DNA of 64,000 nucleotides from Cellvibrionales bacterium (GTDB lineage Bacteria; Pseudomonadota; Gammaproteobacteria; Pseudomonadales; JAHEIH01). Below the pieces are notes generated by a model that did no database searches, was not told the origin of the DNA, and saw nothing but the letters and a program-made list of their open reading frames with translations. The DNA is taken from assembly GCA_024639455.1 (NCBI GenBank), contig JAHEIH010000002.1:34103-98102 (forward strand), read 5' to 3'. A program made the position numbers and the translations under genes. Of this stretch, positions 45,721 through 55,289 are shown piece by piece (positions within the stretch are counted from its first letter, which is position 1; each line of letters begins with the position of its first letter).

Positions 45721-47115
45721 TTAACCTTCCATAGCCTCCAGTTCTTGACCCTTGGTTTCGTGCACATAGGCTATGACAAAGCCGATCGACAATAAGGCGA
45801 AGAAGGCATAGATCGCGTAGGCCGCCCCTAGGCCAATACCGGCCAACATTATGGGGAAGGTCATGGTGATGAGGAAGTTGGTGATCCACTGCGCCAAGCC
45901 AGTAACCGCTAGGCCTGAGCCGCGCATGCGGTTGGGGAACATTTCGCCCAGCATCACCCACATTATTGGCCCCCAAGACATGTTGAAAAAGAACACATAG
46001 GCGTTGGCGGCGATCAGTGCCACGGGGCCCCATTCACCCATGCTCAAGGCGCCGTTGGCATCGATACTGGCATTGAGGAAGGCGATCGCCATGGTACCAA
46101 GTGTTAGGGTCATGCCGAGCGAGCCGTACTTCAGAATGGGCTTACGTCCGACTTTGTCGATGATGGCCACGGTAACCACGCAGGCGGCGATACTGACCGC
46201 GCCACTAATCACGTTGATTAACAGGGCGTCCGACTCTGAGAAACCTACCGCCTGCCACAGCACGGCGCCGTAGTAGAACACCACGTTGATGCCCACCAAT
46301 TGTTGGAATATCGCCAAACCAAAACCTACCCAGACGATTTTTCGGAGTCCGCCTTTGTGGCTGTCGATCAGATCTCGTAATGCCGGTTTGTGATCACCCG
46401 CTAGCGATTGTTTGATGTCTTCAAGTTTGTCATCGCCTACACGATCACCATAGAGGCGCTGCAAAATGCCCTTCGCTTCGGTCAGTTTTTCCTGCGCCAC
46501 TAAATAACGTGGGCTTTCAGGAATGAACAACAACAGCACTAGAAAGAGCACTGCTGGGGCTAGTTCGATCCAGAACATCCAGCGCCAAGCGGCATAGTCG
46601 AGCCACAGCGGTTGCATCGATGAGCCGGCTACATCGGCCAGTAAATAGTTGCTTAAAAAGGCTACAAATAAGCCTGTAATAATGGCGATTTGCTGAACCG
46701 TTGCCAGCATGCCTCGGTAGTGGGCAGGTGAGATCTCTGCGATATAGGCAGGAGCCATGACCGATGCACCACCTACCGCTAATCCCCCTAGTATGCGGTA
46801 AAAAACAAACTCCCCCGAGGCGTCGGCAATCCCCGAGCCCCAAGCGCTAACAATGAAGAAAATAGCCGACACAATCAGTAGTGGGCGACGGCCAAAAACG
46901 TCGGCTAAGCGGCCAGCAAAGAAGGCGCCAACGGCACAGCCGAGCAACATACTTGAGACGTTAAAGCCCGTACCGATGCTCTCTGAATTAAAGGCACTGC
47001 GCAGGCCATCGACGGTACCGTTGATAACGCCGCTGTCAAAGCCGAATAGAAATCCACCGATGGTGGCGATTAAGCTAACGAAGATAATCGTTTTGTGGTT
47101 GGTGTTGTCTTGCAT
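45721..47115 (-). CDS. MFS sugar porter, proton symporter (XylE/GalP-like)
   Basis: Twelve-helix inner-membrane transporter of 464 aa in the sugar porter family. Signatures: GGFLFGFDSGVING in helix 1, GRLADVFGRRP between helices 2 and 3, PESPRYLVAQ before the central loop, the QQLVGINVVFYYG motif of helix 7, and the C-terminal PETKG-like HETKGQELE. XylE-type carriers import xylose, glucose or galactose. AAGGG seven bases upstream serves as ribosome binding site. It follows the GH31 gene after 30 bases, so it likely imports the monosaccharide released by that enzyme, plausibly xylose. Confidence 0.93.
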   Translation of the reverse strand: MQDNTNHKTIIFVSLIATIGGFLFGFDSGVINGTVDGLRSAFNSESIGTGFNVSSMLLGCAVGAFFAGRLADVFGRRPLLIVSAIFFIVSAWGSGIADASGEFVFYRILGGLAVGGASVMAPAYIAEISPAHYRGMLATVQQIAIITGLFVAFLSNYLLADVAGSSMQPLWLDYAAWRWMFWIELAPAVLFLVLLLFIPESPRYLVAQEKLTEAKGILQRLYGDRVGDDKLEDIKQSLAGDHKPALRDLIDSHKGGLRKIVWVGFGLAIFQQLVGINVVFYYGAVLWQAVGFSESDALLINVISGAVSIAACVVTVAIIDKVGRKPILKYGSLGMTLTLGTMAIAFLNASIDANGALSMGEWGPVALIAANAYVFFFNMSWGPIMWVMLGEMFPNRMRGSGLAVTGLAQWITNFLITMTFPIMLAGIGLGAAYAIYAFFALLSIGFVIAYVHETKGQELEAMEG

Positions 47116-47145
47116 GGCATGACCCTTATTGTTATTACTATGAAC

Positions 47146-49995
47146 TTATTGAGAGAAAGATACACTGGCGGCCTGACCATCATAGGATAGCTCGCGTTGT
47201 AGGGTTGTGGCGTCGACCCCTTGTCCCGCGGTGTGCAGTCTTACCACCACTGCGCGTTCTTGCGCCATGCCGGGGTAGTCGCCCTGGCGAGCGCCGATGG
47301 TCAGTGTTTGATTCGCGTCCTGCCACTGTAAGGCTATCCGGCTAAAGGCACCCTTTGCGTACTGCATCGATACACCATCGTCTTCGTAGAGTGAGAATTC
47401 AGCATCCGCGCCGGGCCATACATCGACAATTAGCGGCGCATTAGGAATGTCGTCGACGTATTGCATGACGGGCCCCATAGGAATGATTGAGCCGGCTTTA
47501 ACAAACACCGGCATGCGCTGGTAGGGTGCATCTGCGGCGATGGTTTGGCCGCCGCGGTGATACGTACCGCTATTTAAGTCATACCAATCTGCCCCCGCGG
47601 GTAAATACACCGGGCGCTGGGTGGCGCCAAAGGTCGACACTGGTGCAACCAGTAGCGCGGGGCCGAACAGGTAGCTGTCGTTGATATTGCGCACCGCCGG
47701 GTCTTCGAAGTCCATGGCTAATCCACGCATGATACTGCCGTCGTGGTGGTAGGTGTCGGCGGCCAAGGTATATATATAGGGCATCAAGCGGTAGCGAAGT
47801 TGGCTATACCACACCATAGACTCGCGCATGGGGCTGCCCTCGGGTGCAATATGGTACACCTCGCGGAAGGGGTATTCGCCGTGGCTGCGGAAAAGGGGGA
47901 CAAAGGCGCCGAATTGGAACCAGCGCAGGTTGAGTTCGCGCCACTCGGCAAGGTGTTCAGGGTCCTCCTGAGTATAGCGATCCTCCACTGAAAAACCGCC
48001 GATGTCGAAGGTCCAGTTGGGTATACCTGTCATCGAGAGGTTCACCCCGGCGGCCACCTGCGCGGCCAGATCGTCCCAGCGAGACACAATATCGCCGCTC
48101 CACAATGCCGATGCAGTGCGCTGAATGCCACCCCAACCGGCGCGGGTCAAAATGAAGGGGCGCGTGTCGGGTTGACTGGCCATTAAGCCCTCAAACACCC
48201 CTTCGCCATGCACCAAGGGGAAGCTATTAAAATATTCAGCCCCTGGGCCAATAGCGGTAGGCCCCATGCGCGCTGCGCGCTCTTCGAGCGAGAGGTTTGA
48301 GTGAATGTCAGGCTCTGTGGCATCCATCCACCAGGCGTCGATGCCCAACACGTGTAAGCGTTCTTTCATCTGCTGCCAATACATCTGCCGTGCTTCGGGC
48401 TGATAGGGATCGTAGTCGGTGTTCAAATAGCCTGGCCCCACCCAGTCTTTTTCGCCAACCTCGAGATTGCCAGGGTAGTAGTAGCCCTTTTCCTCAAAGG
48501 CTTTAAAGTTGCTGGTATTAGGGTAGAACTTGGGCCACACAGAAATCATAAAACGGGCATTTTGGGCGTGAACTTGATCCACCATACCCTTGGGATCGGG
48601 AAAACGACGGGGGTCGAATTCGTGACTGCCCCACTGGTCCTCGCGCCAGTAAAACCAGTCCTGCACAATGTTGTCCAGGGGGATATTAAGTTCGCGGTAT
48701 TTGGCGACCACATCGAGCAGCTCCTGCTGGGTGTGATAGCGCTGACGGCTTTGCCAGAAGCCATAGGCCCACTTCGGCAGCATGACCGCTTTGCCGGTCA
48801 GTTGGCGGTAGCCGGCGATAACCTGGTCAATGCTTTCGCCAGGGATGAAATAGTAGTTCACGGCCTGAGCAACATCTGAGCTAAACCACAGAGAGTGGCG
48901 GTCTGCCTCTGGCATCGGGCGGTTGTAGTGCAACGACATATAGCCTGCGTTGGGTTCCCATTCGATGCGAATCGCCACCGGCTTGCCGGCCTCTAGTGGC
49001 AGTTCAAAATTGTGGTACCAAGGGTTCCAGTTTTGGCGCCAGCGATCCAGTAGCAGCTCTCCATCGGCATAGAGTTTGAAATAGCTCGAACCGTACAACT
49101 GGAATTTCCACACCCCGGTTTCATCGGCGCTTATGTCCCCCTGCCAGACCACCCGCTGGGTTTGTGCCGCGTTTCCGGCCGTATTTTGTCCACTGTCGGC
49201 GGCGACTGTGCGCGCTTTGGCCTGCTCTGGCCAGTGCTTTTGATCGCGAATGTATTGATAGTTGATGGTGGCTTCTTGGCGCTGTACGGCTAAATCGTCG
49301 CCCAAATAGTAGCTAGCCTGCCAACCCATCTCATCATTGGCCGTCACCTTGAGACCGTCACCTACTAAGCGATAGGGTTGCGGGTTGCCAAAACGGCTGA
49401 GGCTGTTGTTGTCCCATAGCACCCCGTAGCCGACGTTGGACACCACCATCGGAATGCCGATATCGATGTTGTGCTGCAACAGTTCAAGGTCTTCGCCGTT
49501 GAAATCCATCTGCCCATTTTGATGCTGGCCCAAGCCATAAAAGCTTTCACTGGTGCCCGCATTAAACTGCTGGCTAACACTGACAAAGGGTTGGCCCTCG
49601 ACCTCAATTGGCGTGAAGATCGGCTGCTTGGACTGCTGCAGCAATGGCTTGCCGTCGGCATCAAAAAACGTCACTTTGCCTGTATCTAAGGCGACCTTAG
49701 CGCGGCTGAATGCGGTCGAAATGGTGAGCGTATTTCCTGACACATGGTGTTGCCAAGTGCCTCTTGAATCATCGATAACCATTAGGCTGTCGGGCACGTC
49801 GCGGGCAGCGTCATCGCGGCTGACAACGTGGAAAATGCCATTGTCTAGCACGCTCAAGCTAATGTGTTTAGCCGTGCCTTGGGTGGGCTGTACAACCACT
49901 CCGTGCTCACTAAGGGTGAAATTTTGGTTGGGGGCATTACTACAAGACACCTGAAGTGTCGCCGCCATTAAACAGAGGGGAAGGCTCAATCGCAT
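47146..49995 (-). CDS. GH31 alpha-xylosidase candidate with inserted PA14 domain, lipoprotein
   Basis: Glycoside hydrolase family 31 of 949 aa. A lipoprotein signal ends at LQVSC (Cys18). An N-terminal beta-sandwich contains an inserted PA14 module (about 223-363, GVWKFQLYGSSYFKLYADGELLLDRW), which is the layout of the xyloglucan-specific alpha-xylosidase Xyl31A of Cellvibrio japonicus. The barrel has the nucleophile Asp558 in WWMDATEPDIH and the acid/base Asp635 in WSGDIVSRWDD. Xyl31A removes terminal xylose from xyloglucan oligosaccharides. The start is the second ATG, because AAGG lies eight bases before it. The downstream MFS porter would take up the product. Confidence 0.9.
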   Translation of the reverse strand: MRLSLPLCLMAATLQVSCSNAPNQNFTLSEHGVVVQPTQGTAKHISLSVLDNGIFHVVSRDDAARDVPDSLMVIDDSRGTWQHHVSGNTLTISTAFSRAKVALDTGKVTFFDADGKPLLQQSKQPIFTPIEVEGQPFVSVSQQFNAGTSESFYGLGQHQNGQMDFNGEDLELLQHNIDIGIPMVVSNVGYGVLWDNNSLSRFGNPQPYRLVGDGLKVTANDEMGWQASYYLGDDLAVQRQEATINYQYIRDQKHWPEQAKARTVAADSGQNTAGNAAQTQRVVWQGDISADETGVWKFQLYGSSYFKLYADGELLLDRWRQNWNPWYHNFELPLEAGKPVAIRIEWEPNAGYMSLHYNRPMPEADRHSLWFSSDVAQAVNYYFIPGESIDQVIAGYRQLTGKAVMLPKWAYGFWQSRQRYHTQQELLDVVAKYRELNIPLDNIVQDWFYWREDQWGSHEFDPRRFPDPKGMVDQVHAQNARFMISVWPKFYPNTSNFKAFEEKGYYYPGNLEVGEKDWVGPGYLNTDYDPYQPEARQMYWQQMKERLHVLGIDAWWMDATEPDIHSNLSLEERAARMGPTAIGPGAEYFNSFPLVHGEGVFEGLMASQPDTRPFILTRAGWGGIQRTASALWSGDIVSRWDDLAAQVAAGVNLSMTGIPNWTFDIGGFSVEDRYTQEDPEHLAEWRELNLRWFQFGAFVPLFRSHGEYPFREVYHIAPEGSPMRESMVWYSQLRYRLMPYIYTLAADTYHHDGSIMRGLAMDFEDPAVRNINDSYLFGPALLVAPVSTFGATQRPVYLPAGADWYDLNSGTYHRGGQTIAADAPYQRMPVFVKAGSIIPMGPVMQYVDDIPNAPLIVDVWPGADAEFSLYEDDGVSMQYAKGAFSRIALQWQDANQTLTIGARQGDYPGMAQERAVVVRLHTAGQGVDATTLQRELSYDGQAASVSFSQ

Positions 49996-50100
49996 AGTCA
50001 TATCCTTATTGTTATGCTTTGAGTCTCACGAGTTTTGCTTACAATGACAATAACTCAGCGCCAGATTTTCTAAGATTAGCGTTTATATAAGCGATGGTGG

Positions 50101-50931
50101 CTAAGGATTCATTATGTTTGTTCGTGACTGTTGGTATGTGGCGGCTATTTCGGCTGCTACCTTACTACTGTGAGTCAGCGGCACCATATGCCCGGCGCCA
50201 GCAATTTCAACCATTTCGGCATCAGGCAATCGGGCTGATAATCCTTGCATGACCTGTTTCACAATGGGTAGCGTCTGTGAGCCAAATATCACTTTCACCG
50301 GCATTGTCAGCCGGGGTAACAAATCGATGGTGGCAATGTCTTCTGGACTCGTTTCTTCGCCAGGTTTGCAGGCATCGACGACGGGAATTTGTTGAATAAG
50401 CCCGGCTTGTGCGGCTGCTGGCAGTTGCTCCCAGGTGACACCACCGCCCCAGATGTCCATAAATATTTTTGCCGCGACCTCATTGTCATCTTGCGCCAGG
50501 GCGTCAAAGTGGGGCTGCATTTGTGCTAGGTAACGATCCAGTGACGGGCGATTATCTTGGCCCACAATGGCCAAATAAATGGGTTCAATAAGGGTTAATG
50601 AACGGACTTTTTCTGGGTGGCGGGTGGCAAATTCTAGCGCCACGAGTCCTCCGTAGCTATGGCCCACGAGATCAACACTGTCTTCACCGATGAGCGCCTC
50701 AGTGATGTCGCGCGCGGCAAAGCGCATTAAGCCGCTTTCGTTCCACGGGGCACTTTTACCGTGGCCAGGCCAGTCAGGGGCAAGAAGGGTGACGTCGTCG
50801 GCGAGTATGTTAGCAATGGCTTTCCAGCTTGCGGCTCGGCCAAGCGAACAGTGCAACGCCAATACGCGCCGATCGCCACTACCGTAGCTCTCTATATTTA
50901 TGTTGTGTGTCGCAATAGTACTGGTTGTCAT
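50101..50931 (-). CDS. Alpha/beta hydrolase
   Basis: A 276-residue cytosolic alpha/beta-hydrolase. The oxyanion strand VLALHCSLGRAASW is followed by PDWPGHGKS, the nucleophile elbow GHSYGG (Ser), and a C-terminal His in GAGHMVPLTH, with an Asp expected near KVIFGSQTLP. A helical cap lies between residues 130 and 210. Such enzymes hydrolyse esters or C-C bonds; the substrate cannot be read. The HG motif usually before the oxyanion hole is replaced by HC (LHCSLG). The start ATG 50931 is preferred over one 36 bases upstream because homology starts there. Confidence 0.87.
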   Translation of the reverse strand: MTTSTIATHNINIESYGSGDRRVLALHCSLGRAASWKAIANILADDVTLLAPDWPGHGKSAPWNESGLMRFAARDITEALIGEDSVDLVGHSYGGLVALEFATRHPEKVRSLTLIEPIYLAIVGQDNRPSLDRYLAQMQPHFDALAQDDNEVAAKIFMDIWGGGVTWEQLPAAAQAGLIQQIPVVDACKPGEETSPEDIATIDLLPRLTMPVKVIFGSQTLPIVKQVMQGLSARLPDAEMVEIAGAGHMVPLTHSSKVAAEIAATYQQSRTNIMNP

Positions 50932-50999
50932 GGGTCGTTCTCGTACCAAAAACGCCGACTTTAACAACTCTACAATAGGTGAGGTAGGGGACTTTAGTC

Positions 51000-51569
51000 T
51001 TAGCTGATGTCTTTCATCCAGCGCGCTGGCACGCCGCCCACCAGGGTATTAGCGGGTACATCCTTAGTGACAACTGCACCTGCCGCAACCACTGAGTTTT
51101 CACCAATGGTGACGCCAGGTAAAAGGGTGGCGTTGGCACCTATCCATACATTGCTTTTGATGTGAACAGGGGCGAGATCCAAGGCTTTGCGGTTGTTAGG
51201 ATCGACAGGATGATTTTCGGTAATCACACATACTTGCGGGCCAATCTGTACATCGTCTTCGACAGTGATGCCGCCAAGGTCTAAAAAGGTGCAGCCGTGG
51301 TTGATAAAGATATTTTTCCCGAGCTTGGTGTGGTGGCCCAAGTTGGTGTGAAAGGGCACAAACACGGTAGTACTTGGGTCGATGTGGTAACCCACCATGT
51401 CGCTCAACCGCTCGCGCGTTTCTTCCACCGAGGTCGATGCATTGAGGGCGGGGTTTAGCGCCAGAGTACGGTTGACGGCTGCCCAAAATTCTTCAATGCC
51501 TTCGCCTTCCAAACGAATAACACCACCTTCTAGCATGCGTTCAAGTAATGTGGGGGCCTGTTGTGACAT
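51000..51569 (-). CDS. Left-handed beta-helix O-acetyltransferase (Maa/LacA-type)
   Basis: A 188-residue acyl-CoA-dependent acetyltransferase. Hexapeptide repeats begin near residue 70 and include [30 protein letters not shown], the catalytic His region [52 protein letters not shown]. This series is typical for maltose/galactoside acetyltransferases. GGAGC precedes the ATG at 51569; a start 21 bases upstream lacks support. The acceptor sugar is unknown. It may share a transcript with the alpha/beta hydrolase gene 68 bases downstream. Confidence 0.9.
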   Translation of the reverse strand: MSQQAPTLLERMLEGGVIRLEGEGIEEFWAAVNRTLALNPALNASTSVEETRERLSDMVGYHIDPSTTVFVPFHTNLGHHTKLGKNIFINHGCTFLDLGGITVEDDVQIGPQVCVITENHPVDPNNRKALDLAPVHIKSNVWIGANATLLPGVTIGENSVVAAGAVVTKDVPANTLVGGVPARWMKDIS

Positions 51570-51822
51570 ATTTGCTCCTATGTAATCCACGTATTTTACA
51601 GGGGATTATGGGTGACGCCAGCCATGGTCAGTGTTTTTAGCTGTTGTATGTTTTTCGATCGATTTTTTAGATCACAGTCTTAGATTCTTTTAATCGTTAA
51701 TGACGCATCGAATGACCAGGCTTGATACGTATTTATAGAGAGTACTGATTCATTCACGGTATGCGGTACTGTCAGGCAGAAGGTAAATGCTCTGACTTAA
51801 TAATTGTTTGAGGTATAAAACT

Positions 51823-54099
51823 ATGAAAGCAAAGCAATTCAAAAAGACAGCCATTTCGTTAGTTGTTTCACTCACGGTTTCTGCCGGCGCCATTGCCGCT
51901 GAAATGACCAAACCCGCCGGTGCATCTGGTCACGGTCACCATGCTGTGGCCCAAACCCGCGACAACCAATTTTGGTGGCCCGATCAACTCGATTTGTCAC
52001 CGCTGCGCGATCACGATGCGCGCTCTAACCCGCTCGGAGCAGATTTCGACTATGCCGAAGCCTTCAGCGATCTCGATTTGCAGCAGGTAAAAAGCGAGCT
52101 AAATGACCTGCTAACCAACTCACAAGATTGGTGGCCCGCCGACTACGGTAACTACGGCCCCTTCTTTATTCGTTTGTCTTGGCACAGCGCCGGTACCTAT
52201 CGCACGCTGGATGGCCGTGGCGGTGGTGAAGGCGGTCAGATGCGTTTTGATCCCCTAAACAGCTGGCCAGATAATGGCAACTTAGACAAAGCGCGCCGCT
52301 TGTTGTGGCCCTTGAAACAAAAATACGGCGCTAGCCTGTCCTGGGGTGACCTGATGATTTTGGCCGGCACCGTGGCCATGGAAAACATGGGCTTTAAGAC
52401 CTACGGCTTTGCTGGCGGCCGCACCGATGATTGGGAACCCGATGTTGTTTACTGGGGGCCTGAAGTGGAAATGTTGGCCAGCGATCGTGAGGACCGCGAC
52501 GGCAAGCTGCAGCGCCCCTTAGGTGCCACCCACATGGGTCTGATCTACGTTAATCCAGAGGGGCCAAAAGGAGTTCCTGATGCCTTGGCCTCAGCGCGTA
52601 ATATACGCGTCGCCTTTGGTCGTATGGCCATGAACGACGAAGAAACCGTTGCCTTAGCCGCGGGTGGTCACACCTTCGGTAAAATGCACGGCGCTCACAA
52701 ACCTAAAGACTGTTTAGAAGCAGAGCCCGGCGCCGCGCCGATTGAGCAGCAAGGTCTGGGTTGGAAGAACAACTGTGGCAAAGGCCACTCCGAAGACACC
52801 ATCACCAGTGGCCTAGAAGGCGCGTGGACACAGGCCCCCACCCAGTGGACCACGCTGTATTTGAGTAACCTGCTCAACAATGAGTGGAAGCAGGTGAAAA
52901 GCCCCGCTGGAGCGATCCAATGGATCCCCGTGGATGAAGCGCTGCACAACTCGGTGCCTGATGCACACGTTGAAGGTGTCTACCATGCACCGGTGATGAC
53001 CACGGCAGATATGGCGTTTAAGTATGATCCCGAGTACCGCAAGATTGCCGAGCGTTTCTTGGCGAATCCGGAAGAGTTCCGCTTAGCCTTCGCCAAAGCA
53101 TGGTTCAAACTGACCCACCGCGACATGGGACCAAAAGCGCGTTACTTAGGTAACGAAGTCCCCGAGGATACTTTCATTTGGCAGGATCCTGTTCCTGCTG
53201 TGGATCACAAGCTAGTGAGTGCTAGGCAGGTGCGTGGTCTGAAGAAAGATATCTTAGATTCAGGTCTGACGGTCCCCGAATTGGTTCGCACTGCGTGGGC
53301 GTCAGCGGGTGCTTTCCGCGCCTCTGACAGACGCGGTGGTGCCAACGGTGCGCGCGTTATGCTGGCACCGCAAAATGGTTGGGAAGTGAACAACCCCGAC
53401 GAACTGCAGAAAGTTACCGCTAAACTGGCTGAGATTCAGCAGGCTTTCAATAAGAAAGCGCGCCGCGGTGTGCAGATCTCGATGGCGGATATGATCGTGC
53501 TCGGTGGTGCAGCAGCCATTGAAAAGGCGGCTGGTGATGCGGGTTACAAGGTAGACGTGCCCTTTACTCCAGGTCGTGGCGATGCTACTCAGGAGATGAC
53601 CGATGTCGCTTCGTTTGAATTGTTGAAGCCTGCGGCAGATGCGTTCCGCAACTACTTTGACGCCGAGGCAAGCTACCAGTCGCCCACCGAAATGCTGGTG
53701 GATCGCGCTGACCAGCTGCAGCTGAGTGTACCCGAGATGACCGCGTTGGTCGGGGGTATGCGAGTACTTGGTGGCAACAGTGGTGGCAGTAACCACGGCG
53801 TGTTGACCGACAACGTCGGCGTATTGAGCAACGACTTCTTCGTCAACTTGCTCAACATGGAAAACCGTTGGGAAAAAGCCAGTGAAGAGGGCGTTTATAA
53901 CGGCTACGACCGCAACAGCGGTGAAGCTAAATACACCGCCACCAGTGTTGACCTGATATTCGGCTCCAACACTGAATTGCGTGCGGTGGCAGAAGCTTAT
54001 GCCTATGATGGCTCTCACCAAGCCTTTGTCGACGACTTCGTCAACGCGTGGGTGAAGGTAATGCAACTAGACCGTTTCGATCTGAAACACGACATCTAG
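51823..54099 (+). CDS. katG: Secreted catalase-peroxidase
   Basis: A bifunctional haem catalase/peroxidase of 758 aa, carrying an N-terminal signal peptide ([26 protein letters not shown]^E), so it is probably periplasmic. The distal haem triad is Arg117, Trp120, His121 ([13 protein letters not shown]). The Met-Tyr-Trp adduct is complete: Trp120, Tyr242 ([10 protein letters not shown]) and Met268 (FGRMAMND); proximal His283 is in GGHTFGK. The duplicated C-terminal domain is present. The start ATG 51823 follows GAGG. It stands alone, with a 250-base AT-rich leader holding no OxyR site I could identify, and is closed by a strong terminator. Known secreted relatives include KatP of E. coli O157 and the second KatG of Legionella. 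Confidence 0.95.
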   Translation: MKAKQFKKTAISLVVSLTVSAGAIAAEMTKPAGASGHGHHAVAQTRDNQFWWPDQLDLSPLRDHDARSNPLGADFDYAEAFSDLDLQQVKSELNDLLTNSQDWWPADYGNYGPFFIRLSWHSAGTYRTLDGRGGGEGGQMRFDPLNSWPDNGNLDKARRLLWPLKQKYGASLSWGDLMILAGTVAMENMGFKTYGFAGGRTDDWEPDVVYWGPEVEMLASDREDRDGKLQRPLGATHMGLIYVNPEGPKGVPDALASARNIRVAFGRMAMNDEETVALAAGGHTFGKMHGAHKPKDCLEAEPGAAPIEQQGLGWKNNCGKGHSEDTITSGLEGAWTQAPTQWTTLYLSNLLNNEWKQVKSPAGAIQWIPVDEALHNSVPDAHVEGVYHAPVMTTADMAFKYDPEYRKIAERFLANPEEFRLAFAKAWFKLTHRDMGPKARYLGNEVPEDTFIWQDPVPAVDHKLVSARQVRGLKKDILDSGLTVPELVRTAWASAGAFRASDRRGGANGARVMLAPQNGWEVNNPDELQKVTAKLAEIQQAFNKKARRGVQISMADMIVLGGAAAIEKAAGDAGYKVDVPFTPGRGDATQEMTDVASFELLKPAADAFRNYFDAEASYQSPTEMLVDRADQLQLSVPEMTALVGGMRVLGGNSGGSNHGVLTDNVGVLSNDFFVNLLNMENRWEKASEEGVYNGYDRNSGEAKYTATSVDLIFGSNTELRAVAEAYAYDGSHQAFVDDFVNAWVKVMQLDRFDLKHDI

Positions 54100-54116
54100 T
54101 CGCAACGTGCATTATC

Positions 54117-54143
54117 AAGGCCAACCTCGTGTTGGCCTTTTTT
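54117..54143 (+). terminator. Rho-independent terminator after katG
   Basis: A 9-bp perfect stem AAGGCCAAC/GTTGGCCTT (54117-54125 and 54131-54139) is followed by TTTT. It lies 18 bases after the katG stop. Confidence 0.93.
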
Positions 54144-54211
54144 GTACTCGATGACTCGCAAAAATGACGAGTGGAGAGTAGTGTAATTGAAAACAGCCAG
54201 AGCTAAATCAC

Positions 54212-55285
54212 ATGAACATCAGCCTCGATAAAAGCGCCCTTGAAGACGCCATCATAGATTTATGTCGCGTCTGTAAAGACCTGCCCCGGGTGGAATGGCG
54301 ACCGCTTATTCAACAGCGACTGACAACGCTTCAGGCGCTAGACACCCTCAATAGCACCAACGATGTCACCATTCTGTTGGCCGATATCCGAGGCTTTACC
54401 TCGATTTCTGAACAGGTGTCAGCTAGCGATGTACTGCTCATGTTGAACCATTACTTTGCGCGCATGAACGACATTATCCTCAGCTATGGTGGGCTGATTG
54501 ATAAGTACATGGGTGATTCGGTGCTGGTGGTGTTCGGTATTCCTTTTAGTTCCTCCAACGATGCCTATAACGCCGTGGCCTGTGCCATTCAGATGCAGTT
54601 AGCGATGGATGAGATCAATGCTTTCAACACAGCGCAGGGTTACCCAGAGCTCTTTGTCGGTATTGGGCTGAACTCGGGTACTGTATCTTCGGGGCAGCTT
54701 GGGTCGGCGCTACACAACGAGTTTTCCGTCATCGGTGATGGGGTCAACCTCGTGTCAAGAATCGAATCCCACAGCCTGCGAGGCCAGGTGTTGATCAGCG
54801 ACACAACCTTTCAGCAAATCGAGCCAAGTGTGACGATAGGTCAAGTGAACCGCGTGTTGGTCAAGGGCAAACAAGAACCCGTAACACTTTATGAAGTGCT
54901 TGGTTTGGCGTGGGATGACCAACATATGGCCGTCCCGCAGAGAGAGATTCGTAACAGCCGCCGTCTGGCATTGAATGAACCTTTTAGCTGCAATGTGATC
55001 GCCGGTAAGGAAGTCCTGGCTGAGGTCTTGCACGGCCGCATGGTTGATCTTAGCTACAACGGCATGTTTATTTTATTGCCTGAAGAGCTACCCGTGCTGA
55101 CAAACATACGCTTTTCGTTAGCCTTGTCGCTGGCGGGTGGCAGTCAACGCGATATCTACGGCAAGATCGTGAGCGTAAGACGGATGGACGAGGGTTTCGG
55201 TTACGGGGTCGAGCTCACTGACCTCGATGAGGCCAGTAGTCAATCGATTCGCGATTATATCAATCGCATTATCGGCGGTGGCTAG
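54212..55285 (+). CDS. Class III adenylate/guanylate cyclase fused to a PilZ domain
   Basis: A soluble signalling protein of 357 aa. Residues 50-230 form a class III nucleotide cyclase: metal Asp58 (LLADIRGFTSIS) and Asp102 (KYMGDSVLVVFG), Lys98, then IGDGVNLVSRIES with Asn179 and Arg183 for catalysis. The C-terminal part (about 245-355) is a PilZ domain with an intact c-di-GMP site: Arg247-x3-Arg251 and Asp279-x-Ser281-x2-Gly284. This predicts synthesis of cAMP (or cGMP) that is set by c-di-GMP. There is no sensor or membrane part. It lies alone and converges with a sulfurtransferase gene. Confidence 0.9.
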   Translation: MNISLDKSALEDAIIDLCRVCKDLPRVEWRPLIQQRLTTLQALDTLNSTNDVTILLADIRGFTSISEQVSASDVLLMLNHYFARMNDIILSYGGLIDKYMGDSVLVVFGIPFSSSNDAYNAVACAIQMQLAMDEINAFNTAQGYPELFVGIGLNSGTVSSGQLGSALHNEFSVIGDGVNLVSRIESHSLRGQVLISDTTFQQIEPSVTIGQVNRVLVKGKQEPVTLYEVLGLAWDDQHMAVPQREIRNSRRLALNEPFSCNVIAGKEVLAEVLHGRMVDLSYNGMFILLPEELPVLTNIRFSLALSLAGGSQRDIYGKIVSVRRMDEGFGYGVELTDLDEASSQSIRDYINRIIGGG

Positions 55286-55289
55286 GTGT

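Noticed and set aside
45707..45724. GTTAACC/GGTTAAC hairpin at the MFS stop as a terminator
   Set aside because: It overlaps the stop codon and lacks a T-run on the minus strand, so it is at most a 3' stabilising hairpin.
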